Shown here piece by piece: positions 26,542 to 34,145 of a DNA stretch of 64,000 nucleotides. The stretch is from the NCBI GenBank assembly GCA_965661945.1, contig CBFIFP010000002.1:62001-126000 (forward strand). The letters are read 5' to 3'. Position numbers and translations under genes: made by a program. Each line of letters opens with the position of its first letter. Position 1 is the first letter of the stretch. The notes beneath the pieces are model-generated. The model saw nothing but the letters and a program-made list of their open reading frames with translations, was not told the origin of the DNA and made no database searches. The DNA comes from JAJRPT01 sp965661945 (GTDB lineage: Bacteria > Bacteroidota > Ignavibacteria > Kapaibacteriales > UBA2268).

Positions 26542-27333
26542 ATGATACATTATAAAAGTAAAAACGAAATTGAACTGATGCGTGAATCTGCCTTGCTAGT
26601 TTCCAAAACACTGGGTATGATTGCAGAAATTATAGATGAAGGGGTTACTCCTAATACACTAGATAAAAAAGCAGAAGAATTCATTAGAGACCACAACGCG
26701 GACCCGGGTTTTCTTGGGCTTTACGACTGCCCTTCTACGCTATTAATTTCAATAAATGAAGCTGTTGTTCATGGACTGCCGACTGATAAACCACTCAAAA
26801 ATGGTGATATTGTTTCGATTGATTGTGGAGTAAGAAAGAACAGATACTATGGCGACCACGCTTATACTTTTCATATTGGTGAGATAACTGACGAAGAAAA
26901 ACAATTGCTGTCTGTAACTAAAAAATCTCTTTATCTTGGAATAGAGCAATGCGTTGAAGGAAATAGAGTTGGTGATATTAGCCACGCAATTCAAACTTAT
27001 ACTGAAAGCTTTGGATATGGAGTTGTGCGAGAACTCTGCGGACACGGGCTTGGCAAGCGAATGCACGAAGAACCAAATGTCCCTAATTACGGCAAACCAG
27101 GACGTGGCAAAGTGCTTAAAAATGGAATTGTAATAGCAATTGAGCCAATGATTAATATGGGAACTCGCGAAATTGTGAAACTCGAAGATGGCTGGACTAT
27201 CGTTACAAAAGACCGCAAACCATCAGCCCATTACGAACACAACGTAGCAATAGTTGACGGAAAACCAGATATACTATCAACATTTGACTATGTGGAAGAC
27301 ACACTTAGAAAACGTGGAATTTGGGTGAGTTGA
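26542..27333 (+). CDS. map: Methionine aminopeptidase, type I
   Basis: Map removes the initiator methionine from new proteins. The 263-residue protein has the M24 metal ligands intact: IVSIDCGV and YGDHAYTF (two Asp), CGHGLGKRMHEEPNVPNYG (His), IAIEPMINMG (Glu) and SAHYEHNVAIV (Glu). VHGLPTDKPLKNGD is also canonical. No N-terminal zinc-finger extension, so type Ia-like. Not linked to the ribosomal protein cluster here. It contrasts with the metal-ligand-poor M24 protein at 20924. Confidence 0.97.
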   Translation: MIHYKSKNEIELMRESALLVSKTLGMIAEIIDEGVTPNTLDKKAEEFIRDHNADPGFLGLYDCPSTLLISINEAVVHGLPTDKPLKNGDIVSIDCGVRKNRYYGDHAYTFHIGEITDEEKQLLSVTKKSLYLGIEQCVEGNRVGDISHAIQTYTESFGYGVVRELCGHGLGKRMHEEPNVPNYGKPGRGKVLKNGIVIAIEPMINMGTREIVKLEDGWTIVTKDRKPSAHYEHNVAIVDGKPDILSTFDYVEDTLRKRGIWVS

Positions 27334-27346
27334 GGGGATTAATATC

Positions 27347-27820
27347 TCAATTATAATATCTAATACCAATTAAGATGTAATCATTATTAATCATATTTGA
27401 AATTATATTCATATAACCCAGACTAAAAGCAAAACTTTTGAATATATATTCCAAACATGATTCACTTCCAAAGCCATTGGTCATATTATCATTTTGCTTG
27501 AATGATGCTAAACCCGCAGACAATTTCAGATTAAGTTTATGCTTTGAGTTTAAATCACCTATTAACATATAGCCAAGACCTGGCATTAATTAAAAAATAG
27601 TGTGATTTTTTGCATCTCCAATTCCTTCAAATATATTTAGTTTTAAGTTAAATAGGAAATTTTTATAGTTATCTTCTAATTGCAAACCTACACCTAAATA
27701 TGCATCAGAATTATTCGGTGAAAATACATAGTTAAGCGATTCCGAAGAATTTTTCAGAAAATTTTCACTTGCATTTAATTGAGTGGATGCAAAGAACAGA
27801 ATTATTAGTAGTGTTTTCAT
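27347..27820 (-). pseudogene. Small secreted beta-barrel-like protein split by an in-frame stop
   Basis: Two open segments in the same reading frame, 27820-27590 and 27586-27347, are separated only by a TAA at 27592-27590. Together they would give about 158 residues: a signal peptide (MKTLLIILFFASTQLNA), then alternating amphipathic strands (YLGVGLQLEDNYKNFLFNLKLNIF / GYMLIGDLNSKHKLNLKLSAG, in part) and a C-terminal YILIGIRYYN ending in an aromatic residue, which suits a small outer-membrane barrel. The most economical reading is a nonsense mutation or a sequencing error; re-initiation at the ATG at 27586 would give a signal-less fragment. Last member of the reverse-strand cassette, 8 bases after the preceding gene. 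Family unknown. Confidence 0.6.
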
Positions 27821-27828
27821 AAATTGTT

Positions 27829-28632
27829 CTAATTTGTTTCCACATAATAATCAATAAGTTCAAGAGTTAATTTGTAGTCATTAAAGTTAATTTCAATAAA
27901 CATAAATCCATATTTATCAGAATAGTAATATGTGGTTTTGAAATCTTCATATTTAGTATAACTATTTGACTCAAAAACTAAACATTTATTTTTTTTACCA
28001 AAAAAATCTAATTCAGTTTCTTCTATAACAGAATAATCTGCTTCAAGTTGAACTTTTTTTAATTCTGATGTTTCTTCAAATTTTTTTCTTTCTCTAAAAA
28101 CACTTTCGGATTTTTGTTTTATGTAATTTACTTTTTCTTCAATACTCATTTCTGAAAGAATTTCCCAATCTTTATGTGAAGAATCAATTTTCATGTTTTC
28201 TATATTAACATTTGTCTTTTCTTCAATTTTGGACTTTTTCTTATTTTTTATCTCATCGAATTCAATCCTGGGTGTTTGGATACCAACAAAAACAAAAACT
28301 GGAGCAAAAATAGGTCCGATTTTATTTAAATCTTTTAATTTATTTTTTTGAATTTTGTCTAATTCAATTTCTTCGCCAAGTTCAGTTTTAAAACCAAAGA
28401 AAATTGAAGTTGATTTTAATTTTGAAATTGAACCATCATTTTCTGATTTTGTTTCATAAATATAAATTAATTCCCTATCTCCATATTTAGTACCAGGAAT
28501 TAACTTTTTATAAATTAGAGTATCTACTGTTTTTTCTTTAGTTGATTTTACTAAATATTTGTAATTAATCACTCTTTCATTAGAGAAAGAGTGATTAGTA
28601 AATAAAAATGTTATTATAATTAAAAAAATCAT
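27829..28632 (-). CDS. Secreted protein of unknown function
   Basis: 267 residues with a short signal peptide (MIFLIIITFLFTNHSFS). I do not recognise it. The two ends look like beta strands (RVINYKYLVKST; KTTYYYSDKYGFMFIEINF) while the middle (about 100-190) is highly charged and helical, with a Lys/Glu-rich stretch, as if an insertion splits a beta domain. The pattern of a conversion-like sandwich ending in YYYSDKYGFMFIEI is reminiscent of secreted GLPGLI/DUF-type proteins, but I cannot support that. Spaced 12 bases from the upstream gene and 8 from the downstream broken gene, so all three form one operon. Confidence 0.65.
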   Translation of the reverse strand: MIFLIIITFLFTNHSFSNERVINYKYLVKSTKEKTVDTLIYKKLIPGTKYGDRELIYIYETKSENDGSISKLKSTSIFFGFKTELGEEIELDKIQKNKLKDLNKIGPIFAPVFVFVGIQTPRIEFDEIKNKKKSKIEEKTNVNIENMKIDSSHKDWEILSEMSIEEKVNYIKQKSESVFRERKKFEETSELKKVQLEADYSVIEETELDFFGKKNKCLVFESNSYTKYEDFKTTYYYSDKYGFMFIEINFNDYKLTLELIDYYVETN

Positions 28633-28644
28633 TTTTCTATCCCT

Positions 28645-29424
28645 TTACAATATTTCTACTGGAACAGGTGTAATAGCAATATTGTGTATCTCAAAATCAC
28701 TAAATCCTTTACCCTTTAAAGTGTAAGATTTTAATTTTGAGATTTGATTAGGAGGAATAACTTCATTAGATGGTATATGAAATGATTTCTTTACTCCCCA
28801 TGTGTCTACAGTATATGTTTGGTCTCCTATTACCTCTAAATTTACTGCTTCAGGATCAATGGTTGTATGTCTATGATATGTCTCGCTACCATCTGGATGC
28901 TTTGTATAATGTTCATCTATTGTTGTGACAGTAGTTGGACCTTGTTCAACTTGCTTTTTCTTAAAGAGTTTGTATAATAATAATCCAAGTTTTACACCAT
29001 AATAAATCTCACCTAGAATTGCAGATGGTGCAGGATTAACCTCATTATCAACTTCATCATCAAACACTATATTTCCATTTAAAGTACCAAAAATATTAAA
29101 ATTATTTGGTGGCATTAACATAGAATTAAATCCATAATAAATATCATCACCATCTCTAAAAGTCATAATTTCTGAATCTGTATAAATTGTATTATATTTT
29201 GAGAGATATTGAAATGATTCAGTATAACTTCCTTCATTGTTGTATAATATTTTATCAAGTGAGACTGCGATGTTATTTCCTCTATCTCCTCCTTCTGGTA
29301 CCATTATCATAACTCCATCTAAGCCAGTATTTCCAATATTACTAACTTTTAGTTTACCACTTACTATACTCAATTGAGCATTTCCTACGGGGTAGCAAGT
29401 CGCCCCATTAAAAATTACACTCAT
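28645..29424 (-). CDS. Protein of unknown function, first gene of cassette 2
   Basis: 259 residues, no signal peptide (starts MSVIFNGATCYPVGNAQLSI). ATG at 29424 follows AAAAGGA at a good distance. The N-terminal half is Gly/Asn-rich and beta-like; a hydrophobic segment near residues 140-155 (YYGVKLGLLLYKLF) is followed by a polar Thr/His-rich stretch (EHYTKHPDGSETYHRHTT) and a beta C-terminus. No family recognised. It is expressed from the leader repeat at 29464-29557, about 93 percent identical to the leader of the 5869-6324 gene, although the two proteins are not visibly related. Confidence 0.62.
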   Translation of the reverse strand: MSVIFNGATCYPVGNAQLSIVSGKLKVSNIGNTGLDGVMIMVPEGGDRGNNIAVSLDKILYNNEGSYTESFQYLSKYNTIYTDSEIMTFRDGDDIYYGFNSMLMPPNNFNIFGTLNGNIVFDDEVDNEVNPAPSAILGEIYYGVKLGLLLYKLFKKKQVEQGPTTVTTIDEHYTKHPDGSETYHRHTTIDPEAVNLEVIGDQTYTVDTWGVKKSFHIPSNEVIPPNQISKLKSYTLKGKGFSDFEIHNIAITPVPVEIL

Positions 29425-29463
29425 AATTTTTTTCCTTTTAAAATTTGTTAAAAAAATATTTCA

Positions 29464-29557
29464 CCAGATGCCTTTATTACAAAAAATAAGCGAATATAAT
29501 TTTAATTGAAATAAAGGAAAACAATTAAAAAAATACTTTTTTATTTTTTGTCATCTG
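29464..29557 (-). repeat. 94-bp leader repeat, copy 2
   Basis: Ungapped match to 6359-6452 (about 87 of 94 bases by eye). The outer inverted repeat CAGATG (29465-29470) and CATCTG (29552-29557) has exactly the same spacing as in copy 1; the inner one (CCTTTATTAC, then GAAATAAAGG) has lost two pairs. It ends 39 bases upstream of the start codon at 29424. A poly-T run of 14 at 29581-29594 and TTTGCAAAT lie just to the right, again as in copy 1. Confidence 0.85.
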
Positions 29558-29660
29558 CTTTTGGGCAAAATTAAAAATCATTTTTTTTTTTTTTGCAAAT
29601 TATTTTTCACAAAATAAAACATTTTTTTGAATATTTATCAACATTATTTAATAAAACATA

Positions 29661-29690
29661 AAAAAGTGTGTAGTTTTTTACACACTTTTT
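29661..29690. terminator. Bidirectional hairpin, probable terminator
   Basis: AAAAAGTGTGTA (29661-29672) and TACACACTTTTT (29679-29690) form a perfect 12-bp stem with a GTTTTT loop and T/A runs on both sides, able to terminate either strand. No gene ends here on either strand, so it may insulate the cassette leader from the divergent yhcG operon. An imperfect counterpart sits at 6551-6577. Confidence 0.65.
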
Positions 29691-29732
29691 GAAAATATAA
29701 TTCATTAATTATACAAATTAATTTATTTTTCT

Positions 29733-29740
29733 TAATTTTG
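29733..29740 (+). promoter_or_regulatory. Putative -7 promoter element upstream of yhcG
   Basis: TAATTTTG, 175 bases upstream of the yhcG ATG. The rest of the 29691-29914 gap is A/T-rich with a T12 run at 29870-29881 and no visible gene or structured RNA. Confidence 0.4.
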
Positions 29741-29914
29741 TTTGTTTTGAATGTAATTTTAAAGAAATTATATTATCTATTAATTTTACATTTAATCATT
29801 TTCAATCGTATCTCTACAATGAGTTGCATGGTTTAGAATCTTAATTCTTCTCTTCTCTCAGAATAATTGTTTTTTTTTTTTGGATTATTTATTTCAGTTA
29901 TGGTTAGATAAGAA

Positions 29915-31054
29915 ATGTCAAGTAACTTAATTAAAGATAAAACATATCGAAACTGGTTAGTAGAACTTAAATCATTAGTTAATACAAACCAAATAAAAGC
30001 CAAGTTAAGTGTTAATAGTCAAATGATTATTTTATATTGGCAACTTGGTGCCGAAATAAATAAAAAAATAAATGAGTCAGATTGGGGTTCTAAATTAATT
30101 GAACAACTTAGCAAAGATTTAAAGAATGAATTTCCTGATATTAAAGGGTTTTCAAGAACAAACCTTTATGCCATAAAGAAATTTAATGAGTTTTATTCAG
30201 AATTTGAAATTGTCCAGCAAGCTGTTGGACAAATTGGAAAAACTAAATTTGTCCAGCAAGCTGCTGGACAATTAGAAAAAAATGAATTTGTCCAACAAAC
30301 TGTTGGACAATTACCAGATATTATTAAATTATGTTCTCTAATTCCTTGGTGGCATAATATAACTATTATTGAAAAAATAAATGAACATGATGAAGTTGTC
30401 TTTTACATAGAAAAAACAATTGAAAATAATTGGAGTAGGGCGGTTCTTGAACATCAAATTGAATCTAGTTTATTTAAAAGGCAAGGCAAAGCAATAAGTA
30501 ATTTTAAATATACTCTACCCAAACCAAATAGCGACCTTGCTAATGAAATAATGAAAGACCCTTACCATTTTGAGTTTTTATCACTTAGTAATGAAGAAAA
30601 CGAAAGAGATTTTGAATCTAAATTAATAAATCATATATCAGATTTTTTACTTGAATTAGGTATGGGCTTCGCATATATGGGTAGGCAATATAACCTAAAA
30701 GTTGGGAATAAAGACTACTATTTAGACTTACTTTTTTACCATACAAAACTTAAATGTTATATAAATGTTGAATTAAAGTTAACAGAATTTCAACCAGAAT
30801 TTATAGGGAAACTTAACTTTTACATAAACGCAATTGATGAAATTGTAAAAGATGAAAACGATAATTCAACAATAGGCATTTTGCTATGTAAAAACAAAGA
30901 TAATTATGAAGTAGAATTTGCTTTAAAAGGTATTGTAAGTCCAATTGGAGTAAGTGAGTATAGGTTTAAAGAATTACCAGATAATATTAAAAATTCTTTA
31001 CCAAGCGAAGAAGAATTTTTAAAAGAAATTAAAAAAGTAGAAAACAAAAATTAA
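29915..31054 (+). CDS. YhcG/DUF1016-family PD-(D/E)XK nuclease-like protein
   Basis: 379 residues. The N-terminal DUF1016_N region (about 8-95) has IILYWQLGAEINKK, WGSKLIEQLSKDLKNEFP and GFSRTNLYAIKKF; the C-terminal nuclease-like domain (about 190-350) has KDPYHFEFLSL, the PD-(D/E)XK core YYLDLLFYH followed by INVELK, and TIGILLCKNKDNYEVEFAL. These proteins are predicted nucleases often found near restriction or defence genes; their role is unsettled. Residues 99-132 are an insertion of three VQQ-x-x-GQ units encoded by near-palindromic DNA (see the repeat at 30210-30310). It heads an operon with rnhA (8-base gap) and two cell-wall genes, with no restriction-modification genes nearby. Confidence 0.92.
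   Translation: MSSNLIKDKTYRNWLVELKSLVNTNQIKAKLSVNSQMIILYWQLGAEINKKINESDWGSKLIEQLSKDLKNEFPDIKGFSRTNLYAIKKFNEFYSEFEIVQQAVGQIGKTKFVQQAAGQLEKNEFVQQTVGQLPDIIKLCSLIPWWHNITIIEKINEHDEVVFYIEKTIENNWSRAVLEHQIESSLFKRQGKAISNFKYTLPKPNSDLANEIMKDPYHFEFLSLSNEENERDFESKLINHISDFLLELGMGFAYMGRQYNLKVGNKDYYLDLLFYHTKLKCYINVELKLTEFQPEFIGKLNFYINAIDEIVKDENDNSTIGILLCKNKDNYEVEFALKGIVSPIGVSEYRFKELPDNIKNSLPSEEEFLKEIKKVENKN
30210..30310 (+). repeat. Three 23-bp palindromes in 39-bp tandem within yhcG
   Basis: Units at 30210-30232, 30249-30271 and 30288-30310, each starting 39 bases (13 codons) after the previous. Each has a left arm TTGTCCAGCA or TTGTCCAACA and a right arm TGTTGGACAA or TGCTGGACAA around a 3-base loop. Unit 2 (GC/GC) and unit 3 (AA/TT) are both perfect palindromes through compensating changes, and unit 1 has one G-T mismatch. 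The frame stays open, encoding VQQ-x-x-GQ(I/L). Confidence 0.93.
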
Positions 31055-31062
31055 TAATTAAT

Positions 31063-31695
31063 ATGCCCGACACAATAAAAATATATACTGATGGCTCTTG
31101 CCTTGGAAACCCAGGGAAAGGTGGCTATGCGGCTGTGCTTAAACATAATGACAAAGTCAAGGAAATCTCTGCGGGCTATCGACTTACTACGAATAATCGA
31201 ATGGAGTTTCTTGCGGCTATCGAAGCACTGAAATCCCTCAAAAAGCGTAATCTAAAAATTGAACTTTATACAGATTCTAACTTGCTAACTCAAACTATTG
31301 AAAAGGGCTGGCTGAAAAGTTGGAAAGCAAAGGGCTGGAGGAAATCTGACAAAAAAGCACCCGAAAATCTTGATTTGCTCAAACAATTAGACGAAGTTAT
31401 TCAGGGCTTAGACCTCAAAATTATTTGGATAAAAGCACACAACGGACACCCCGAAAACGAACGTTGCGATGAACTTGCCAAAGAAGCTGCTTACAATGCG
31501 GATTTGATTGACATTGAATACGAGAAAAACAAGCCGATTGTGCAAAAAGAAGAAACAAAAGTCAGTAAAAATAGTATTAAAACTAAGACAAATTTCACTC
31601 TGGTTGAAAGTAATTTGATTATTCAAAAAGATAATAAAGAAATTATTTTAAATAAAAGCGAAATTAAGAAATTAATTAAACTACTAACAGAATGA
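31063..31695 (+). CDS. rnhA: Ribonuclease HI with C-terminal extension
   Basis: RNase HI cleaves the RNA strand of RNA-DNA hybrids in the cytosol. All four acidic positions and the catalytic His appear in order: IYTDGSCLGNPGKGGYA (Asp), NNRMEFLAAIEAL (Glu), ELYTDSNLLTQTI (Asp), and KAHNGHPENERCDELAKEAA (His and Asp). The basic-protrusion region is KGWLKSWKAKGWRKSDKKAP. At 210 residues it is about 55-60 residues longer than E. coli RnhA; the extra C-terminus (KTNFTLVESNLIIQKDNKEIILNKSEIKKLIKLL, in part) predicts beta-beta-helix and is unknown to me. Its stop overlaps the next gene (ATGA). It lies 8 bases downstream of yhcG. Confidence 0.95.
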   Translation: MPDTIKIYTDGSCLGNPGKGGYAAVLKHNDKVKEISAGYRLTTNNRMEFLAAIEALKSLKKRNLKIELYTDSNLLTQTIEKGWLKSWKAKGWRKSDKKAPENLDLLKQLDEVIQGLDLKIIWIKAHNGHPENERCDELAKEAAYNADLIDIEYEKNKPIVQKEETKVSKNSIKTKTNFTLVESNLIIQKDNKEIILNKSEIKKLIKLLTE

Positions 31696-32474
31696 TATTC
31701 CTGATATTTATATTAACTTTTACGCAATTAATTGATATTAAAAAAAATTCTAAATCTGATTCGGAATTAATTATTAATGTTGCTAAAACTCAACTTGGTA
31801 TTCCATATCAAGGTGGCACCTTAGATACTGGAATTACAGAGAGTTGCGTTGTTAATTACGAGGGACTTGACTGCGTTACTTTTGTAGAAAATACCCTTGC
31901 AATCGCAAATGCCCTAAATAATCCAAGAATATCTGAGGGAAATTTCGAGCAGTTAATTATCAAAAATGTTGAGAACACAAGGTATAGAAATGGCAAATTG
32001 GTGGATTATATCTCCCGTTTGCATTACACTGGCGATTGGATAAGGGATAATGTAAACCGCAATAATATTGTTGATATGACAAAAGATTTAGGTGGAGTTA
32101 AACTAAATCAAAACGTGTATTTTATGTCGGCTAACCCACATTATTACAAACAACTTGAAAATAATCCTGAATTTATAAATCAAATTAAAGAAATTGAAAA
32201 AGAACTGAATAAATTTGATTTGCATTATATCCCAAAAGAAAAAGTAAGTTCTAAGGGAATTGAATCAGGTGATATAATTTGCATCGCAACGAATATCAAG
32301 GGCTTAGATTATAGTCATCTTGGCTTTGCGATTAAAGAAGGAAGTAAATTGAAATTAATTCACGCATCTTCCAACAAGAAAAAAGTAGTGATTGAGGAAG
32401 ATTTAAAAGCATATCTAAACTCAGTTAAAAATCACAAAGGTATTACTGTTTTAAGACCAATTTTCCAGAGGTAA
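31692..32474 (+). CDS. DUF1460 (NlpC/P60-like) N-acetylmuramoyl-L-alanine amidase-like protein
   Basis: 260 residues with a short signal-like N-terminus (MIFLIFILTFTQL). The core YEGLDCVTFVENTLAIAN carries the predicted catalytic Cys, YISRLHYTGDWI is the DUF1460 hallmark, and LDYSHLGFAIKEGSKLKLIHASS supplies the catalytic His region. Members of this family hydrolyse peptidoglycan amide bonds in the periplasm. It overlaps rnhA by 4 bases (ATGA) and is followed after 4 bases by an M15 carboxypeptidase, so the two cell-wall hydrolases form a functional pair at the end of the operon. Confidence 0.87.
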   Translation: MIFLIFILTFTQLIDIKKNSKSDSELIINVAKTQLGIPYQGGTLDTGITESCVVNYEGLDCVTFVENTLAIANALNNPRISEGNFEQLIIKNVENTRYRNGKLVDYISRLHYTGDWIRDNVNRNNIVDMTKDLGGVKLNQNVYFMSANPHYYKQLENNPEFINQIKEIEKELNKFDLHYIPKEKVSSKGIESGDIICIATNIKGLDYSHLGFAIKEGSKLKLIHASSNKKKVVIEEDLKAYLNSVKNHKGITVLRPIFQR

Positions 32475-32478
32475 ACAA

Positions 32479-33063
32479 ATGAATTTATTAATCTTACTAT
32501 TTATGCTATTAACACCCCAAAATCCAATAATTGATTCAAATATGACTTTTAAGGAGGCAATCAAAGGCACTTCAGCACCAAAAGAAGTCATTGATTCGCT
32601 TGTTTTATTAGACATTGATTATTTATCATTTGATAATAAAATTCATCGTGGACAAATAGTTGTAAATAAAGCAGTAGCAGAAGATACGAAATTTATATTT
32701 AATCTTATGTTACAAAACAAAATACCAATCAACAAAATGCTCCCAATGGTTAATTATGATTGGGACGATGATAAATCAATGGAAGATAATAACACATCTG
32801 CATTTAACTATCGCTTTGTTGCAGGAACTAAACGACTTTCAAATCACGCATTAGGTCGTGCCTTAGATATAAATCCGCAATTAAATCCAGTTTATTACTC
32901 CGATGGAAAAATGTCCCCACCAAACGGAAAACGCGACACAACAAAAAACTACACTTTCACTGAGAAGCACATTGTAGTAAAAGAGTTAAAGAAACGTGGC
33001 TGGCGATGGGGTGGCGATTGGACTTCCCTAAAAGACTATCATCATTTTGATAAGTTGGATTGA
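32479..33063 (+). CDS. M15-family D-alanyl-D-alanine carboxypeptidase-like protein
   Basis: 194 residues with a hydrophobic N-terminal signal segment (MNLLILLFMLLTP). The zinc-peptidase motif SNHALGRALDINPQ gives His and Asp ligands (H-x6-D) and GWRWGGDWTSLKDYHHFDKL gives the catalytic acidic residue and the last His. This is the M15_4 (VanY-like/endolysin-like) group that trims peptidoglycan stem peptides. Last gene of the yhcG-rnhA-DUF1460 operon. It could be anchored or periplasmic; no lipobox cysteine is present. Confidence 0.88.
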   Translation: MNLLILLFMLLTPQNPIIDSNMTFKEAIKGTSAPKEVIDSLVLLDIDYLSFDNKIHRGQIVVNKAVAEDTKFIFNLMLQNKIPINKMLPMVNYDWDDDKSMEDNNTSAFNYRFVAGTKRLSNHALGRALDINPQLNPVYYSDGKMSPPNGKRDTTKNYTFTEKHIVVKELKKRGWRWGGDWTSLKDYHHFDKLD

Positions 33064-33363
33064 GGGGATTTAGGAAAACAAATAATTAGAAATTAAAAAT
33101 AAGTATTTGAATAAAAATTCTATCATCCAATCTTGATTTATTTAATATCTACCTAACAAAGTCAGGGTATTTATTTAATAATTATGTATCTTAGTCAGGG
33201 TAATATTATCGAAAAATTTGTTTCATTTCAAATATGATGAATTATTTTAAAATCTTATATTCAAATAAAAATTGTAGTCTTAAAATTGTTAATACCGCAA
33301 AAAAAAAGGAACGATTATTAAATCATTCCTTTTATTATAAAATCTAAAATATAAACTATCTAC
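33064..33363. other. Intergenic gap with bidirectional terminator
   Basis: The last part holds a strong terminator at 33304-33333: AAAAGGAACGATT and AATCATTCCTTTT pair with one G-T, flanked by A and T runs so it can end both the M15 operon (plus) and the sdh operon (minus). The words AGTCAGGGTATTTATTTA and AGTCAGGGTAATATT about 32 bases apart (near 33160-33215) form a short direct repeat. Nothing else is visible. Confidence 0.75.
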
Positions 33364-34119
33364 TTACACCCCAGTACTTTTGAACATTTTTGCTTTAAAA
33401 TATTCTTTATTCATATTTGCAATAAACTGAACTGAGATTGATTTAGGGCACGCAGATTCGCATTCATAATGGTTAGAGCATGCTCCAAAACCTTCATTTT
33501 GCATGGTATCAACCATTTTTACAACCCTAGCCGAACGTTCCGCTTGACCCTGAGGCAGTAGTGCTAAATGATTAACTTTTGCTGATGTAAACAACATTGC
33601 TGCTCCATTAGGACAAGCAGCAACACATGCTCCACAGCCAATACAAGCAGCTGCATCCATTGCCAAGTCAGCATTTTCTTTTCTAATTGGAATAGAATTT
33701 GCATCTGGAGCAGAACCAGTTCTGATACTAACATAACCACCAGACTGAATAATTCTATCGAATGCAGTTCTATCAACGACTAAATCTTTAATAACCGGAA
33801 ATGCTTTCGCTCTAAATGGTTCAATCCAAATTTCGTCACCATCACTAAATGACCTCATGTGTAATTGACAAGTTGTTGCTCCATTATCCTTACCATGCGG
33901 AAATCCATTAATAGTCATAGAGCATGAACCACAAATCCCTTCTCTACAATCATGGTCAAAAGCAATTGGCTCCATATTTTGCTCAATTAATTTCTCATTA
34001 AGCACATCAAGCATTTCTAAAAAAGACATTTCTTCTAAAATATTATCAACGTCATAGTTCTCAAACTTACCTTGTGAGTTTATATTTTTTTGTCGCCAAA
34101 CTTTTAATTTTAATTTCAT
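33364..34119 (-). CDS. sdhB: Succinate dehydrogenase/fumarate reductase iron-sulfur subunit
   Basis: SdhB carries electrons from SdhA to quinone. The 251-residue protein has the [2Fe-2S] ligands in DCREGICGSCSMTINGFPHG with the fourth Cys in ATTCQLHM, a ferredoxin-like CIGCGACVAACPNGA, and CSNHYECESACPKSIS for the remaining clusters. All expected cysteines are present. It is the last gene of sdhCAB, 26 bases after sdhA, and runs into the bidirectional terminator at 33304-33333. Confidence 0.97.
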   Translation of the reverse strand: MKLKLKVWRQKNINSQGKFENYDVDNILEEMSFLEMLDVLNEKLIEQNMEPIAFDHDCREGICGSCSMTINGFPHGKDNGATTCQLHMRSFSDGDEIWIEPFRAKAFPVIKDLVVDRTAFDRIIQSGGYVSIRTGSAPDANSIPIRKENADLAMDAAACIGCGACVAACPNGAAMLFTSAKVNHLALLPQGQAERSARVVKMVDTMQNEGFGACSNHYECESACPKSISVQFIANMNKEYFKAKMFKSTGV

Positions 34120-34145
34120 TTTAAATTACCTTTTAATTAATTTCT

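Noticed and set aside
30210..30310. CRISPR-like array
   Set aside because: The period is an exact multiple of three, the repeats are palindromic and lie inside an intact yhcG frame with 16-base gaps, unlike CRISPR spacers.
33160..33215. Short direct repeat AGTCAGGGTA in the gap before sdhB
   Set aside because: Only two copies of 10-11 bases with no palindrome or gene; may be chance in A/T-rich DNA.
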